Positions 49,786-58,959 of a DNA stretch of 64,000 nucleotides are shown here, piece by piece. A program made the position numbers and the translations under genes. The DNA lies in the NCBI GenBank assembly GCA_018228705.1, contig CP073694.1:1426001-1490000 (forward strand), given 5' to 3'. Every line of letters starts with the position of its first letter. Positions within the stretch are counted from its first letter, which is position 1. This DNA is from Dysosmobacter sp. Marseille-Q4140. GTDB taxonomy: Bacteria > Bacillota > Clostridia > Oscillospirales > Oscillospiraceae. The notes under the pieces are model-generated. The model was not told the DNA's origin and searched no databases. It saw only the letters and a list, made by a program, of their open reading frames with translations.

Positions 49786-50615
49786 GCCTGTTCTGCTGTC
49801 CCCTCTGCGCCGCGCCTCTGGAGCGGACGGAACACACCTACCGCTGCCCGGCAGGCCACAGCTTCGACATCTCCAGGGAGGGCTACGTCCACCTGCTGCC
49901 CCCCAACCAAAAGCACTCGGCCGCTCCCGGAGACGACAAGGCCATGGCCGCTGCCCGGCGGGAATTCCTCTCCAAAGAGTATTACAGGCCGCTGCTTAAT
50001 ACGCTTTGTAGTCAGATTTTGTCCCTTTCCGGCGAAGCACCCCGGATTTTGGACGCCGGCTGCGGCGAAGGGTATTACACCGCCGGCATCTATGCGGCCC
50101 TGACCGCCGCCGGAAGGCAACCGGTCATGGCGGGCACCGACATCTCCAAGTTCATCCTCCGCTACGCCGCCCGCCGGTGCCGGGAGATCGAGTTCGCCGT
50201 GGCCTCGTCCTACCGCCTGCCCCTGGCGGACGAGAGTGTGGACCTGCTGCTGAACTGCTTCTCCCCTCTGGCCCTGGAGGAGTTCCGGCGGGTATTGCGG
50301 CCCGGCGGCTGCTTTCTCTATGTGGTGCCTGCGGCGGACCACCTGTGGCAGCTCAAGGAGGTCCTCTACGACCGTCCCTACCCCAACGAGGAGAAGGAGA
50401 CGCCCTATGAGGGTTTCACCTACCGCGCCATCGTGCCGGCGGAGGATACCATCCACCTGCCCTGCCCGGCGGACATCCAGGCCCTGTACCACATGACCCC
50501 CTACTGCTGGAAAACCCCGAAGGAGGGAGCGGAGCGGCTTGCGCAGCTGGAGAAGCTGGACTGCCGCATCGCCTTCCGCATCCATATCTTCCAAAAAAAG
50601 GAGGACTCCCTATGA
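49782..50615 (+). CDS. rlmA: chromosomal RlmA-family 23S rRNA (guanine) methyltransferase
   Basis: 277 aa. Same family as the mobile cargo enzyme at 3120-3953: N-terminal zinc finger (CCPLCAAPLERTEHTYRCPAGHSFDISREGYVHLL, CxxC...CxxxH), SAM motif ILDAGCGEGYYTAGI, then LVNCFSPLA-like LLNCFSPLALEEFRRVLRPGG. Probably modifies G748 (Gram-positive RlmAII). It is GC-rich like the chromosome, unlike the mobile copy. Overlaps both neighbours by 4 nt, so translation is coupled. Confidence 0.92.
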   Translation: MSLFCCPLCAAPLERTEHTYRCPAGHSFDISREGYVHLLPPNQKHSAAPGDDKAMAAARREFLSKEYYRPLLNTLCSQILSLSGEAPRILDAGCGEGYYTAGIYAALTAAGRQPVMAGTDISKFILRYAARRCREIEFAVASSYRLPLADESVDLLLNCFSPLALEEFRRVLRPGGCFLYVVPAADHLWQLKEVLYDRPYPNEEKETPYEGFTYRAIVPAEDTIHLPCPADIQALYHMTPYCWKTPKEGAERLAQLEKLDCRIAFRIHIFQKKEDSL

Positions 50616-51313
50616 ACGCCAATCCCACCCGTTCGGCCCTGATCCTCATTGACATGGAAAACGGCTTCGTGGAGCCGGAGGGCGGCCACTGCATCCGCTT
50701 TGCCAAGTCCACGGTGCCCGCCTGCGTGCGGGCGGTGGAGACCGCCCGTGAAAAGGGCATCCCGGTGTTCTTCGTCAAGCGCATCTACCGCGCCGACGGC
50801 AGCGATGTGGAGCTGACCCGGTATGCCGGGTGGGTGGCAGGCGGACGGGCCTGCGGTCCCGCCTCCACCGGTCCCAACAGCGCCCAAGCGCCGGAGGGCC
50901 TGCGGCCCCGGCCCGGAGACTACACCATCTGGAAGCCCCGGTGGAGCGCCTTTTTCCACACAGAGCTGGACCTGATCTTGCGGCGGCTGGACATCCGGAC
51001 CGTGATCCTGGCGGGCACTACCACCCCCAACTGCGTCCGCACCACCTGCTACGACGCCATCGCCCTGGAGTACAACACCGTGGTACTGACGGACTGCTGC
51101 TCCTCCCAGACCGAGGAGATCCAGCGGGTGAACCTGGAGGACATGGGCCGGGCCGGCGCCATCCTGATGGACAGCGCCGCCTTCCGGGACTTTGCACCCG
51201 ACACGGTGCCGGACACCTCCGCCGCTATCCGGGCGGCCATGGAGGGCGAGGACATCATCCCCGAGCCCTTTGCAGAGGGCCCCGACGGCGTATACTGGCC
51301 GGACCGGTGGTAA
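50612..51313 (+). CDS. isochorismatase/nicotinamidase-family cysteine hydrolase
   Basis: 233 aa. The catalytic triad is visible: Asp14 in ALILIDMENGFV, Lys in IWKPRWSAFFHTELDLIL, Cys in AGTTTPNCVRTTCYDAIAL. Family members hydrolyse nicotinamide, ureidomalonate-type amides or isochorismate; substrate here unknown. Last gene of the MATE-rlmA operon (4-nt overlap), ending at a good terminator. Confidence 0.92.
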   Translation: MNANPTRSALILIDMENGFVEPEGGHCIRFAKSTVPACVRAVETAREKGIPVFFVKRIYRADGSDVELTRYAGWVAGGRACGPASTGPNSAQAPEGLRPRPGDYTIWKPRWSAFFHTELDLILRRLDIRTVILAGTTTPNCVRTTCYDAIALEYNTVVLTDCCSSQTEEIQRVNLEDMGRAGAILMDSAAFRDFAPDTVPDTSAAIRAAMEGEDIIPEPFAEGPDGVYWPDRW

Positions 51314-51321
51314 CGAAGATC

Positions 51322-51357
51322 AAGGGAGCGTATGCTTTCGGCATACGCTCCCTTTTT
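51322..51357. terminator. convergent terminator
   Basis: AAGGGAGCGTATGC pairs perfectly with GCATACGCTCCCTT, followed by TTT; between the hydrolase and ABC-F stops. Confidence 0.88.
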
Positions 51358-51358
51358 G

Positions 51359-52846
51359 TTATCCCAGGTCCACCGTCCGGGTGGCCACGGTGCCGCAGAA
51401 GCGCCCATCGTGCTCCACGAACAGCAGCGTGGGCCGGCAGGAGAGGATCAGCTCCTCCACCTGCATCCGGCTCAGCACGTCCACGTAGTTCAGCGGCTCG
51501 TCCCAGATGTAAAGGTCCGCCTCTTCACAGAGGCTGGCAGCCAGCAGTACCTTCTTTTTCTGCCCGGCGCTGTACCGGGACAGGTCCACCTCAAACTGGG
51601 ACCGGGGGAAATCCAGCTTCCGCAGCACCGTGTAGAACCGGGTGGCGTCCAGCCCCCGGGCCCGGAGGAAATCCGTCAGGCTGCCGGAGAGACCCTCGGT
51701 ACTCTGTGACACATAGGAGACCGCCAGACCACTGCGCCGCTCCACCCGCCCGGCAGTGGGGTCCAGTTCCCCCAGGGCCAGACGGAGCAGGCTGGTCTTA
51801 CCGCAGCCGTTGGGACCCCGGAGGGCGATCCGCTCCCCGGAACACACCTCAAAGCCGACGCCGGCGCAGACGGTGCGGCCGCCGTAGGCCACGGACACGT
51901 CCCGCAGCTCCAGGAGCCGCCGGCCCGGCGGATTGGGCCGGGGCCGCAGCAGCAGCGTCTCCTGCTTCTCCACGTCCCGCAGCAGCCGGGACTTCTCCTC
52001 CACGGCCTCCTCCCGCCGCCGCTGGATGGCCTTGGACCGCTTCATCAGTTTGGCCGCCTGGTGGCCCACGTAGCCCCGGTCCGCCGCCTTGGCGCCGGTC
52101 TTGTCCACGCCGAACTTCCCCTGCTCGGTCCGGTCAGACCAGGCGGAGGCCCGGCGGGCCGCCTCATTCAGGCGGCCGATGTCCTTTTGCAGCTTCTCCT
52201 GCCGGGCCCGCTCGAAATCGTCCTGCCGCTGCTTGTTCTCCCACCAGACGGAAAAGCCCCCCCGCCGCACCTGAGCCCCGGTGGGCGTCAGGGCCAGGGT
52301 GTGGTCTGTGCACCGGTCCAGGAAGTCCCGGTCGTGGGACACCAGGAGGAACCCCCGCTTGCGGCTCAGATACGATGCCAGCTTTCGCCGCCCCTCCAGA
52401 TCCAGGTGGTTGGTGGGCTCGTCGATGAGCGGATAGGCGTCGTCCCGGAGGAACAGCGCCGCCAGCAGCACCTTCGTCCGCTCCCCGAAGGAGAGGGTCG
52501 CAAAGGGCCGGTCCAGGATCTCCTCCGGCAGGTCCAGCAGTCCCAGCTCCCGCCGGAGCTGCCACTCCTCCGCCTCCGGCGCGGCGGCGGCCGCCACGGC
52601 CCGGGCCGTCTGCTCCGGCCGGTCCACCGGGTACGGAAAATACACGCAGTTTACGAAGGCGGCAATGCTGCCGCCGGAGGGCAGCTGTCCCGCCAGCAGC
52701 CGCAGCAGCGTGGTCTTGCCCCGCCCGTTGCGGCCGGTGAAGCCCAGCTTCCAGTCGGTGTCCAGCTGGAGGGTCAGCCCCTCAAATACCGGCTCCGGGC
52801 TGCCCTCATAGGCAAAGGTCAGATCCGTAAGTTCGATCAGTGACAT
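51359..52846 (-). CDS. ABC-F ribosome-protection ATPase (Lsa/CplR-like)
   Basis: 495 aa. Two nucleotide-binding domains and no membrane segment: NBD1 with GRNGRGKTTLLRLLAG, LSFGERTKVLLAALFL and DEPTNHLDLEGRRKL; a charged inter-domain linker (about 190-290, ENKQRQDDFERARQEKLQKDIGRL...); NBD2 with GPNGCGKTSLLRLALG, YSAGQKKKVLLAASL and WDEPLNYVDVLSRMQVEELIL. The sequence and IELTDLTFAYEG start resemble Lsa/Vga/CplR proteins, which eject lincosamides, streptogramin A and pleuromutilins from the ribosome. GAAGGAG lies 8 nt before ATG 52846. A terminator lies 20 nt upstream of the gene within its leader, implying attenuation. Confidence 0.9.
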   Translation of the reverse strand: MSLIELTDLTFAYEGSPEPVFEGLTLQLDTDWKLGFTGRNGRGKTTLLRLLAGQLPSGGSIAAFVNCVYFPYPVDRPEQTARAVAAAAAPEAEEWQLRRELGLLDLPEEILDRPFATLSFGERTKVLLAALFLRDDAYPLIDEPTNHLDLEGRRKLASYLSRKRGFLLVSHDRDFLDRCTDHTLALTPTGAQVRRGGFSVWWENKQRQDDFERARQEKLQKDIGRLNEAARRASAWSDRTEQGKFGVDKTGAKAADRGYVGHQAAKLMKRSKAIQRRREEAVEEKSRLLRDVEKQETLLLRPRPNPPGRRLLELRDVSVAYGGRTVCAGVGFEVCSGERIALRGPNGCGKTSLLRLALGELDPTAGRVERRSGLAVSYVSQSTEGLSGSLTDFLRARGLDATRFYTVLRKLDFPRSQFEVDLSRYSAGQKKKVLLAASLCEEADLYIWDEPLNYVDVLSRMQVEELILSCRPTLLFVEHDGRFCGTVATRTVDLG

Positions 52847-52865
52847 GGCTGTGCTCCTTCCAATC

Positions 52866-52908
52866 AAATAAAATCGGCCGCGGGAAAGGCGCACCTCTCC
52901 CGCGGCCG
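52866..52908 (-). terminator. leader terminator (attenuator) of the ABC-F gene
   Basis: On the minus strand CGGCCGCGGGA (52908-52898) pairs perfectly with TCCCGCGGCCG (52885-52875), followed by ATTTTATTTG. It lies between the promoter at 53,086-53,114 and the ABC-F ribosome site, so it must be read through for expression. Confidence 0.85.
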
Positions 52909-53043
52909 GACACACAGCCGCGAAGCCTCCGCCGCAGCGGAGGTCCGTTCACAAGGGGTCCGGGAAGAGAGCGTCAGCGTTCCTGCGGGCGCGCGGCACC
53001 GGGACGGCCGTGAGCCGTCCGTTTTCCGCGTGAAACTCGCAAG

Positions 53044-53055
53044 TCAGCTGCGCAT
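53044..53055 (-). promoter_or_regulatory. candidate 3-codon uORF (M-R-S) in the ABC-F leader
   Basis: The minus strand reads GGGGTGGGAAG then ATG CGC AGC TGA, near the 5' end of the leader. Very short uORFs occur in antibiotic-sensing leaders, but this one is only suggestive. Confidence 0.35.
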
Positions 53056-53083
53056 CTTCCCACCCCTTCGTCAAATTCTGTTC

Positions 53084-54772
53084 TTATGATACCACGCTGT
53101 CGTCCGGGACGCAAGTCCCGTCTCTCTCCGGCGGGAAGGTCACCGTGAAGGTACTGCCCCTGCCCTCCCGGCTCTCCAGATCCACCCGGGCGCCCAGGTA
53201 GGCCGCTCCGTGCTTGACAATGGACAATCCCAGCCCTGTGCCGCCGCCGGAGTGGCTCTTGTCCACCCGGTAGAATCGCTCAAACACCCGGCTCTGAGCT
53301 TCCCGGGGGATTCCCACACCGGTATCGGTTACACTGACCCGCGCCCCATCAGACCCGTTTTCCACGGTGACGGTGACACTGCCGCCGGGGTGGTTGTAGA
53401 CCACGGCATTGTCGCAGAGGTTGTAGAGGATCTCCTCCACGATCCGGGGCACGCTCCGGACCACCGCCCCGCCGCCGGTCAGAGTGAGGGTGACCCCCTT
53501 GCCCTGGGCCGCGTCAGTCAGGCGATCCAGCACCCGCCGGGCAGCGGCGTGCAGGTCCACGCTCTCCCAGGGGCCCAGGTCCCCGCCCTCATCCAGCCGG
53601 GACAATCGGATGATGTCGTTGACCAGGCTGATCAGCCGCTGTGTCTGACGGTGGATGTTGCCGGCGAAGTGCTCCACATCTGCCGGAGCCACCATACCGG
53701 TTTTCAAAATCTCTGCGGTACCCAAAATAGAGGTCAGGGGCGTTTTCAGCTCGTGGGAGACATTAGCGGTGAACTCCCGGCGCAGAGCGTCCCGGCGCTC
53801 CTTCTCCGTCACGTCCAGCACCATCAGCACCGCGCCGGCAGTCTGCCCCTCCCGCCGGGCGGGACTGGCGATCACCTGGCGGCAGCTGTCCTCACTCTCC
53901 AGAAGGACCTCGCACCGCCGGCCCGCCAGGGCCTGCTCCACACAGCGGCGGAAGGGCGCCTCCCGATTCAGAGCGTAGACGCTCTCGCCCTCCGGCGCCG
54001 CCTGGGCGCCCAGCAGCCGCAGCGCCGCCGGATTGCAGGCCAGCACCCTCGTCTCCTGATCCACCGCCACGAAGCCCTCGCTCATGGTCTCCGTCAACGC
54101 GGCAAACTCCTCCTGCCGCTGACGCAGATCCTCCATCTGCCGGCGGATCTGCCGCTGCTGGCTGCGGATCTTCCCCAGCAGCGGGGAGAGCTCCTCGTAG
54201 CACTCCGCGGTCTCCGGTGCGTCCAGATCCAGCTGATTGATGGGCGCCACCAGCTGCTTTGAAACCCGGGACGCCAGCGCCAGAGCCAGCACCGCCGCCA
54301 GCAGCATCATCAGCGCCACGGGCTGGGCGGCCTGCAGTACCATGGCCCAGACGGTGTACTGGGTATCCGCTACCCGTACCACGGAGCCATCGGACAGCCG
54401 CAGAGCGTAATACAGCGTCTTTTGCGCCAGGGTATCCGAGTAACGGGCAGCGGTGCCGGTTCCGGCCAGCAGAGCCTGGCGGATCTCCTGGCGCTGAGCG
54501 TGGTTGTCCATGGCGGCGGGATTCTCCTGGTTGTCCCAGAGGACTGTGCCGTCCGAGTCCACCCAGGTGATCCGGCTCTCACCCGGCAGGTCCTTCAGAT
54601 ACTCTGTCCCGCTCTGCTCCACTCCCCGCGCGATATAGGCCGCCCTGGCGGCCAGCTCCCGGCCCACCTGGTCCTCAAAATAACCGTGGAGTACGCCGGT
54701 CACCAGCACCAGGCTGGCCGCCAGCACCACCAGCGTCACACCCAGGATGGAGCGGAAGATCCGCTTTGTCAT
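53084..54772 (-). CDS. phoR: PhoR-like sensor histidine kinase
   Basis: 562 aa. N-terminal helix (ILGVTLVVLAASLVLVTGVL, about 9-28), an extracytoplasmic domain of about 120 residues, a second helix (VALMMLLAAVLALALASRVS, about 152-170), HAMP-like and PAS regions (GFVAVDQETRVLACNPAALRLLGA), then the dimerisation box EFTANVSHELKTPLTSILGTAEIL (phospho-His) and an ATPase domain with NLCDNAVVYN, DTGVGIP and GGTGLGLSIVKHGAAYL. Senses phosphate status via Pst/PhoU and phosphorylates PhoB. ATG 54772 follows GGAGG; 13 nt after phoB. Confidence 0.94.
   Translation of the reverse strand: MTKRIFRSILGVTLVVLAASLVLVTGVLHGYFEDQVGRELAARAAYIARGVEQSGTEYLKDLPGESRITWVDSDGTVLWDNQENPAAMDNHAQRQEIRQALLAGTGTAARYSDTLAQKTLYYALRLSDGSVVRVADTQYTVWAMVLQAAQPVALMMLLAAVLALALASRVSKQLVAPINQLDLDAPETAECYEELSPLLGKIRSQQRQIRRQMEDLRQRQEEFAALTETMSEGFVAVDQETRVLACNPAALRLLGAQAAPEGESVYALNREAPFRRCVEQALAGRRCEVLLESEDSCRQVIASPARREGQTAGAVLMVLDVTEKERRDALRREFTANVSHELKTPLTSILGTAEILKTGMVAPADVEHFAGNIHRQTQRLISLVNDIIRLSRLDEGGDLGPWESVDLHAAARRVLDRLTDAAQGKGVTLTLTGGGAVVRSVPRIVEEILYNLCDNAVVYNHPGGSVTVTVENGSDGARVSVTDTGVGIPREAQSRVFERFYRVDKSHSGGGTGLGLSIVKHGAAYLGARVDLESREGRGSTFTVTFPPERDGTCVPDDSVVS
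53086..53114 (-). promoter_or_regulatory. promoter of the ABC-F leader
   Basis: On the minus strand TTGCGT (53114-53109), a 17-nt spacer and TATCAT (53091-53086), inside the last codons of phoR. The leader to the ABC-F ATG is about 230 nt, with hairpins at 53,002-53,020 and about 52,925-52,945 before the terminator. Confidence 0.6.
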
Positions 54773-54785
54773 GATCTCCGCCTCC

Positions 54786-55451
54786 TCACATCTCGCTGAT
54801 TTTGTAGCCGTAGCCCCGAACGGTTTCGATATACGCGCCCGCGGGCCCCAGCTTCTGCCGCAGCGTGCGCATATGCACATCCACGGTGCGGCTCTCACCG
54901 GTGAAGGCGTAGCCCCAGACCTGTTGGATCAGGGTCTCCCGGGACAGCACCCGCCCCCGGCTGCGCAGCAGCAGGCACAGCACCTCAAATTCCTTCTGGG
55001 TGAGCGCCACCTCCCGGCCCTCCACATGAACGGTATGGCGGTCCGGATCCACCTCCAGGCAGCCCATGTGCAAAGGCCCGCTGCTGCGCTCTGTGCGCCG
55101 CAGCAGCGCGCGGATCCGGGAGAGCAGCTCCATCATGCCGAAGGGCTTTGCCACATAGTCGTCCGCCCCGCCGTCCAACCCCAGAACCTTGTCATATTCC
55201 GTGCTCTTGGCTGTCAGCATAATAACGGGCACTGATGCAGTCCTGGGGGCGGAACGGAGCTTTTTCAGTACGCTGAGGCCGTCCTCCTCCGGCAGCATGA
55301 TGTCCAGCAGCACCAGGGTGGGCGCCGTCTCCTCCACTGCCCGCCAAAACTCCGAGGGCAGACCGAAGCCCCGGGCCTCCATTCCCTGGCTGTTGAGGGA
55401 GTAGATGACAAAGTCCCGGATGCTGTCGTCGTCTTCCAGTAAGTAGATCAT
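54786..55451 (-). CDS. phoB: PhoB/PhoP response regulator
   Basis: 221 aa. Receiver domain with the acidic pocket (LLEDDDS), phospho-Asp in LVLLDIMLPEEDG, Thr/Ser and Lys in MLTAKS and YVAKPFGMMELLSR; C-terminal OmpR-type winged helix (EVALTQKEFEVLCLLLRSRGRVLSRETLIQQVWGY...SRTVDVHMRTLRQKL...IETVRGYGYKI). Binds Pho boxes such as that at 59,900-59,938. ATG 55451 follows AGGAGG by 7 nt. Confidence 0.95.
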   Translation of the reverse strand: MIYLLEDDDSIRDFVIYSLNSQGMEARGFGLPSEFWRAVEETAPTLVLLDIMLPEEDGLSVLKKLRSAPRTASVPVIMLTAKSTEYDKVLGLDGGADDYVAKPFGMMELLSRIRALLRRTERSSGPLHMGCLEVDPDRHTVHVEGREVALTQKEFEVLCLLLRSRGRVLSRETLIQQVWGYAFTGESRTVDVHMRTLRQKLGPAGAYIETVRGYGYKISEM

Positions 55452-55538
55452 GGCTTGCCTCCTATGTGAAATTCGGCCCATAGGCCGGGGGCTCCCCCGG
55501 CTTATGGCCGCCCGCTCTCCGCCGGTGGGCGGCGGTAC

Positions 55539-56186
55539 TCAGTCCCCGGCGGGATGGATACCGGTAATGCCGTATTCCACCCACTCGGCCACGTTGGTGG
55601 CATGGTCGCCGATGCGCTCCAGATACTTGGCCACCATAATAAGGTCCAGCCACAGCTCTCCGGAGGCTGCGTCCACCGCAATCAGGGCGATGAGTTCCTT
55701 CTTGATCTGATCAAACAGCGCGTCCACCTGGTCGTCCTGAGCGCGGACCGCCCGGGCCAGGTCCAGATCCCCCTTGACAAAGGAGTCCACGCTGTCAGTG
55801 ACCATGCGGATGACGGCTCTGGCCATCTCCCCGATGTGGACCCTTCCGGAACCCTCGGGCACTCGGGCAAAACGGGTCAGCTCCGCGATGTCCGCCGCCT
55901 GGTCGCCGATGCGCTCCAGGTCGGAGATCATCTTCAGTGCCGAGGAGATCTCCCGCAGGTCCTTTGCCACCGGCTGCTGCTGCAGCAGCAGCTTCAGGCA
56001 CAGGCTCTCGACCTCCCGCTCCTTCTGGTCGATCTCCCGCTCGGCCTCCTGCGCGGACCGGGCCAGGGCCTCGTCCCCCCGGATCAGGGCCTCCGCCGCG
56101 GCGGCGATGGCATCCTCGCACAGTGCGCCCATCTGAATCATCTCTACATGCAGCCGCTCCAGCTGCTGGTCAAAACGATTGCGCAT
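55539..56186 (-). CDS. phoU: phosphate signalling protein PhoU
   Basis: 215 aa, two three-helix PhoU repeats. Repeat 1 around FDQQLERLHVEMIQMGALCEDAIAAAAEAL...SALKMISDLERIGDQAADIAELT; repeat 2 ending LDLIMVAKYLERIGDHATNVAEWVEY. The ERIGDxAxNIAE-type motifs mark the metal-binding faces. Links Pst transport to PhoR and restrains signalling when phosphate is ample. Between pstB and phoB in the operon. Confidence 0.95.
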   Translation of the reverse strand: MRNRFDQQLERLHVEMIQMGALCEDAIAAAAEALIRGDEALARSAQEAEREIDQKEREVESLCLKLLLQQQPVAKDLREISSALKMISDLERIGDQAADIAELTRFARVPEGSGRVHIGEMARAVIRMVTDSVDSFVKGDLDLARAVRAQDDQVDALFDQIKKELIALIAVDAASGELWLDLIMVAKYLERIGDHATNVAEWVEYGITGIHPAGD

Positions 56187-56203
56187 ATCTCTCCATTCCT
56201 CCC

Positions 56204-56959
56204 TTATCCGAACCGTCCGGTGATGTAGTCCTCGGTGCGCTTGTCGGAGGGGGTTGAGAAGATCTGCTCCGTCTTTCCGAATTCCACCAGATCACCCAGC
56301 AGGAAAAACGCGGTGTTGTCAGACACCCGGGCGGCCTGCTGCATATTGTGCGTCACCATGATGACAGTATACTTGCTTTTCAGCTCCACCGCAAGGTCCT
56401 CGATCTTGGAGGTGGAGATGGGGTCCAGCGCGCTGGTGGACTCGTCCATCAGCAGCACCTCCGGCTCCACTGCCAGGGCCCGGGCGATACAAAGGCGCTG
56501 CTGCTGGCCGCCGGAGAGGCCCAGGGCGCTTTTTTTCAGCCGGTCCTTGACCTCGTCCCAGATGGCGGCGGCGCGCAGGGAGTTCTCCACGATCTCGTCC
56601 AGCTTGGCCCGGGACCGGATGCCGTGGGTCCGGGGTCCGTAGGCCACGTTGTCATAGATGCTCATGGGGAAGGGATTGGCCTTCTGGAACACCATGCCGA
56701 TCTGCTTGCGCAGCCAGGTGGTGTCCACCGTGGGGTCGTAGATGTCCTGACCGCCGTAGTTGACCGAGCCCTCGATGCGGATGCCGGGGATCAGATCGTT
56801 CATGCGGTTGAGGGTTTTCAAAAAGGTGGATTTTCCGCAGCCGGAGGGCCCGATCAGGGCGGTGATCTCATGGGCCGGAATGTCCACGCTGACGCTGTGG
56901 AGGGCGTGGTGCGCGCCATACCACAGGTTCAGGTCCTTTACTTCAATGATGGCAGACAT
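56204..56959 (-). CDS. pstB: phosphate ABC transporter ATPase PstB
   Basis: 251 aa. Walker [20 protein letters not shown], signature [42 protein letters not shown] (C-loop and Walker B), [14 protein letters not shown] (H-loop). The N-x-x-W-Y-G-x-H start ([11 protein letters not shown]) is typical of PstB. Start ATG 56959; another ATG 21 nt upstream is possible. Confidence 0.97.
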   Translation of the reverse strand: MSAIIEVKDLNLWYGAHHALHSVSVDIPAHEITALIGPSGCGKSTFLKTLNRMNDLIPGIRIEGSVNYGGQDIYDPTVDTTWLRKQIGMVFQKANPFPMSIYDNVAYGPRTHGIRSRAKLDEIVENSLRAAAIWDEVKDRLKKSALGLSGGQQQRLCIARALAVEPEVLLMDESTSALDPISTSKIEDLAVELKSKYTVIMVTHNMQQAARVSDNTAFFLLGDLVEFGKTEQIFSTPSDKRTEDYITGRFG

Positions 56960-56976
56960 ATCGGATTCTCTCCCGT

Positions 56977-57825
56977 TCATTTCTTCAGTCTCCGCCCCGC
57001 GAGGGTGGCGGCCAGGTTGATCAGCAGGGTCAGCAGCATCAAAATGGTGGCGATGGCAAAGCCCACGGCCGTCTCACCCCGCTCGCTGTACATATACAGC
57101 GCCACCGTCAGCGACCCGGAGGCCGCCTGGAGAGAGGTGAGGAAATCATTGAGCACCACACCGAAGCCGGCGGTGTACAGCAAAGCGGCGGATTCGCCCA
57201 CAATACGGCCCACCGCCAGGATGCAGCCGGTGACGATGCCGTCCACAGAGTTGGGCAGCACCACGGTGCGGACCATGTGCCACTTACCGGCCCCCAGAGC
57301 CAGAGCTCCCTCCCGGTAGGACTGGGGCACGGTCTTGAGGCTTTCCTGGGTGGTGCGGACGATGGTGGGCAGGATCATCACCACCAGGGTGAGGCTGCCC
57401 GCCAGCACGCCGGTCTTGAGGCCGAAAAGCTGGATGAAAAACAGCATGCCCACCAGGCCGAAAATGATGGAGGGGATGCCCGTCAGGGTCTCGGTGGCGA
57501 ACTCGATGACCGCCACCAATCTGCGATTGGTGGCATACTCCGTCAGGTAGATGGCGGCGCCCACGCCCAGGGGCAGCACGATCACCATGGCCAGCAACAC
57601 CAGATAGAGGGTGTTGAGGATGTTGGGCAGGATGCCGATGGTGTCGTTGAGGTAGCTGGTTTGGGTGGAGAGCAGCTGCCAGGTGACGTTGGGGATCCCG
57701 CGGTAAAAGATATAGCCGATGATCAGCACCAGCAGCGCGCAGGTGATGAAGCCGCTGAGGTACAGCAGCGCCCGCAGCGTCCGGTCGTAGAGGCGTCGGC
57801 GGGTGGAGAGGGACCGGTTGCCCAT
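56977..57825 (-). CDS. pstA: phosphate ABC transporter permease PstA
   Basis: 282 aa, six membrane helices. The permease EAA-like loop is [14 protein letters not shown] sequence and [42 protein letters not shown]; an ATP-binding partner contact also lies in [32 protein letters not shown]. Ends 17 nt before pstB. Confidence 0.96.
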   Translation of the reverse strand: MGNRSLSTRRRLYDRTLRALLYLSGFITCALLVLIIGYIFYRGIPNVTWQLLSTQTSYLNDTIGILPNILNTLYLVLLAMVIVLPLGVGAAIYLTEYATNRRLVAVIEFATETLTGIPSIIFGLVGMLFFIQLFGLKTGVLAGSLTLVVMILPTIVRTTQESLKTVPQSYREGALALGAGKWHMVRTVVLPNSVDGIVTGCILAVGRIVGESAALLYTAGFGVVLNDFLTSLQAASGSLTVALYMYSERGETAVGFAIATILMLLTLLINLAATLAGRRLKK

Positions 57826-57828
57826 GGT

Positions 57829-58788
57829 TCAGTCCTCCTTCTTCTGCTTGATGAACACGTTCAAAAAGACGTTGATCATCATGATGAATAAAAACAGCAC
57901 CAGCCCAATGGAGAACAGGGCGTTGCGGTGCAGGGAGCCCACGGAGGCGTAGGACATCTCCGAGACGATGGCGGTGGTCAAAAACCGCACCGGCGTCAGC
58001 AGCCCCGGCATATTGGCCACGTTGCCCGCCACCATGATGATGGCCATGGCCTCGCCGATGGCCCGGCCGATGCCCAGGACGATGGCTGTGGCGATCCCGC
58101 TGCGGGCAGCGGGCACGCTGACGCGGAACACCGTCTCGATGTGAGTGGCCCCCAGTGCCAGCGACGCCTCCTCATACTCCCGGGGCACGGCCCGCAGAGC
58201 CGTCTCCGACACGGAGATGATAGAGGGCAGGATCATGACCGCCAGCACAATGATGGCCGCCAGGAGCGTTGCCCCGGAGGGCAGATCGAAGGCCACACGG
58301 ATGGCGGGCACCAGCAGGATCATGCCCACCAGGCCGTAGACCACCGAAGGGATGCCCGCCAGCAGCTCCACGGCGGTATGGATCACGGCGGCCACCCTGG
58401 GCGGCGCCACCTTGGACAAAAACACTGCTGTCATCAGCCCCACCGGCACGCCCACGAGAATGGCGCCGGCGGTGCCGGCAAACGAGGTGAGGATGATGGC
58501 CAGAATGCCGAAGTCATTGGTGGAGGCGTACCAGCGCTTTCCGAAAAGAAACTTGACCGGTCCGATCTCCGCAATAGCCGGCAGGCCGGAGACCACCAGA
58601 TAGACGCTGATAGCCAGCACAAAGGCCACGGCAACGATGCCGCAGACAAAAAACAGCAGCCCCATGCCCTTTTCCAGGGCCTTGCGGCTTCCCTTGCCCC
58701 GGGGGCCCGGTCCCTTCTTTCGCCCATCAGCGGTCAGCACACCGCCCGGCACGGGCCGAAAGGCCATCCCCGCGATCTCATGTTCCAT
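57829..58788 (-). CDS. pstC: phosphate ABC transporter permease PstC
   Basis: 319 aa. A basic N-terminus, then six helices; characteristic VGVPVGLMTAVFLSKVAPPRVAAVIHTAVELLAGIPSVVYGLVGM and GATHIETVFRVSVPAARSGIATAIVLGIGRAIGEAMAIIMVAGN. AAAGGAG lies 8 nt before ATG 58788. A large imperfect hairpin sits between it and pstS. Confidence 0.96.
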   Translation of the reverse strand: MEHEIAGMAFRPVPGGVLTADGRKKGPGPRGKGSRKALEKGMGLLFFVCGIVAVAFVLAISVYLVVSGLPAIAEIGPVKFLFGKRWYASTNDFGILAIILTSFAGTAGAILVGVPVGLMTAVFLSKVAPPRVAAVIHTAVELLAGIPSVVYGLVGMILLVPAIRVAFDLPSGATLLAAIIVLAVMILPSIISVSETALRAVPREYEEASLALGATHIETVFRVSVPAARSGIATAIVLGIGRAIGEAMAIIMVAGNVANMPGLLTPVRFLTTAIVSEMSYASVGSLHRNALFSIGLVLFLFIMMINVFLNVFIKQKKED

Positions 58789-58827
58789 GCAGATTCTCCT
58801 TTGCTGTCAGGGGCGCTGGCCCCGGTG

Positions 58828-58919
58828 TGGGGGTGCATCTCAAAACCGCCGGAGACCCTCCGGCTGCTTTCAGACGCACCCCAGCGGAACGGCCGCCGCA
58901 CCCTGCGCGGTGCGGCGGC
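58828..58919 (-). promoter_or_regulatory. two stem-loops in the pstS-pstC gap
   Basis: A long imperfect hairpin at about 58,828-58,882 (outer arms GGGGTGC/GCACCCC, inner CCGGAG/CTCCGG) and a perfect 11-bp one, GCCGCCGCACC (58892-58902) with GGTGCGGCGGC (58909-58919). No T run follows. They probably protect or process pstS mRNA, favouring high PstS to permease ratios. Confidence 0.55.
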
Positions 58920-58959
58920 TGACCCGCGTTTGTTGGAATGTTGGTCCGTCAGGTCCCTT

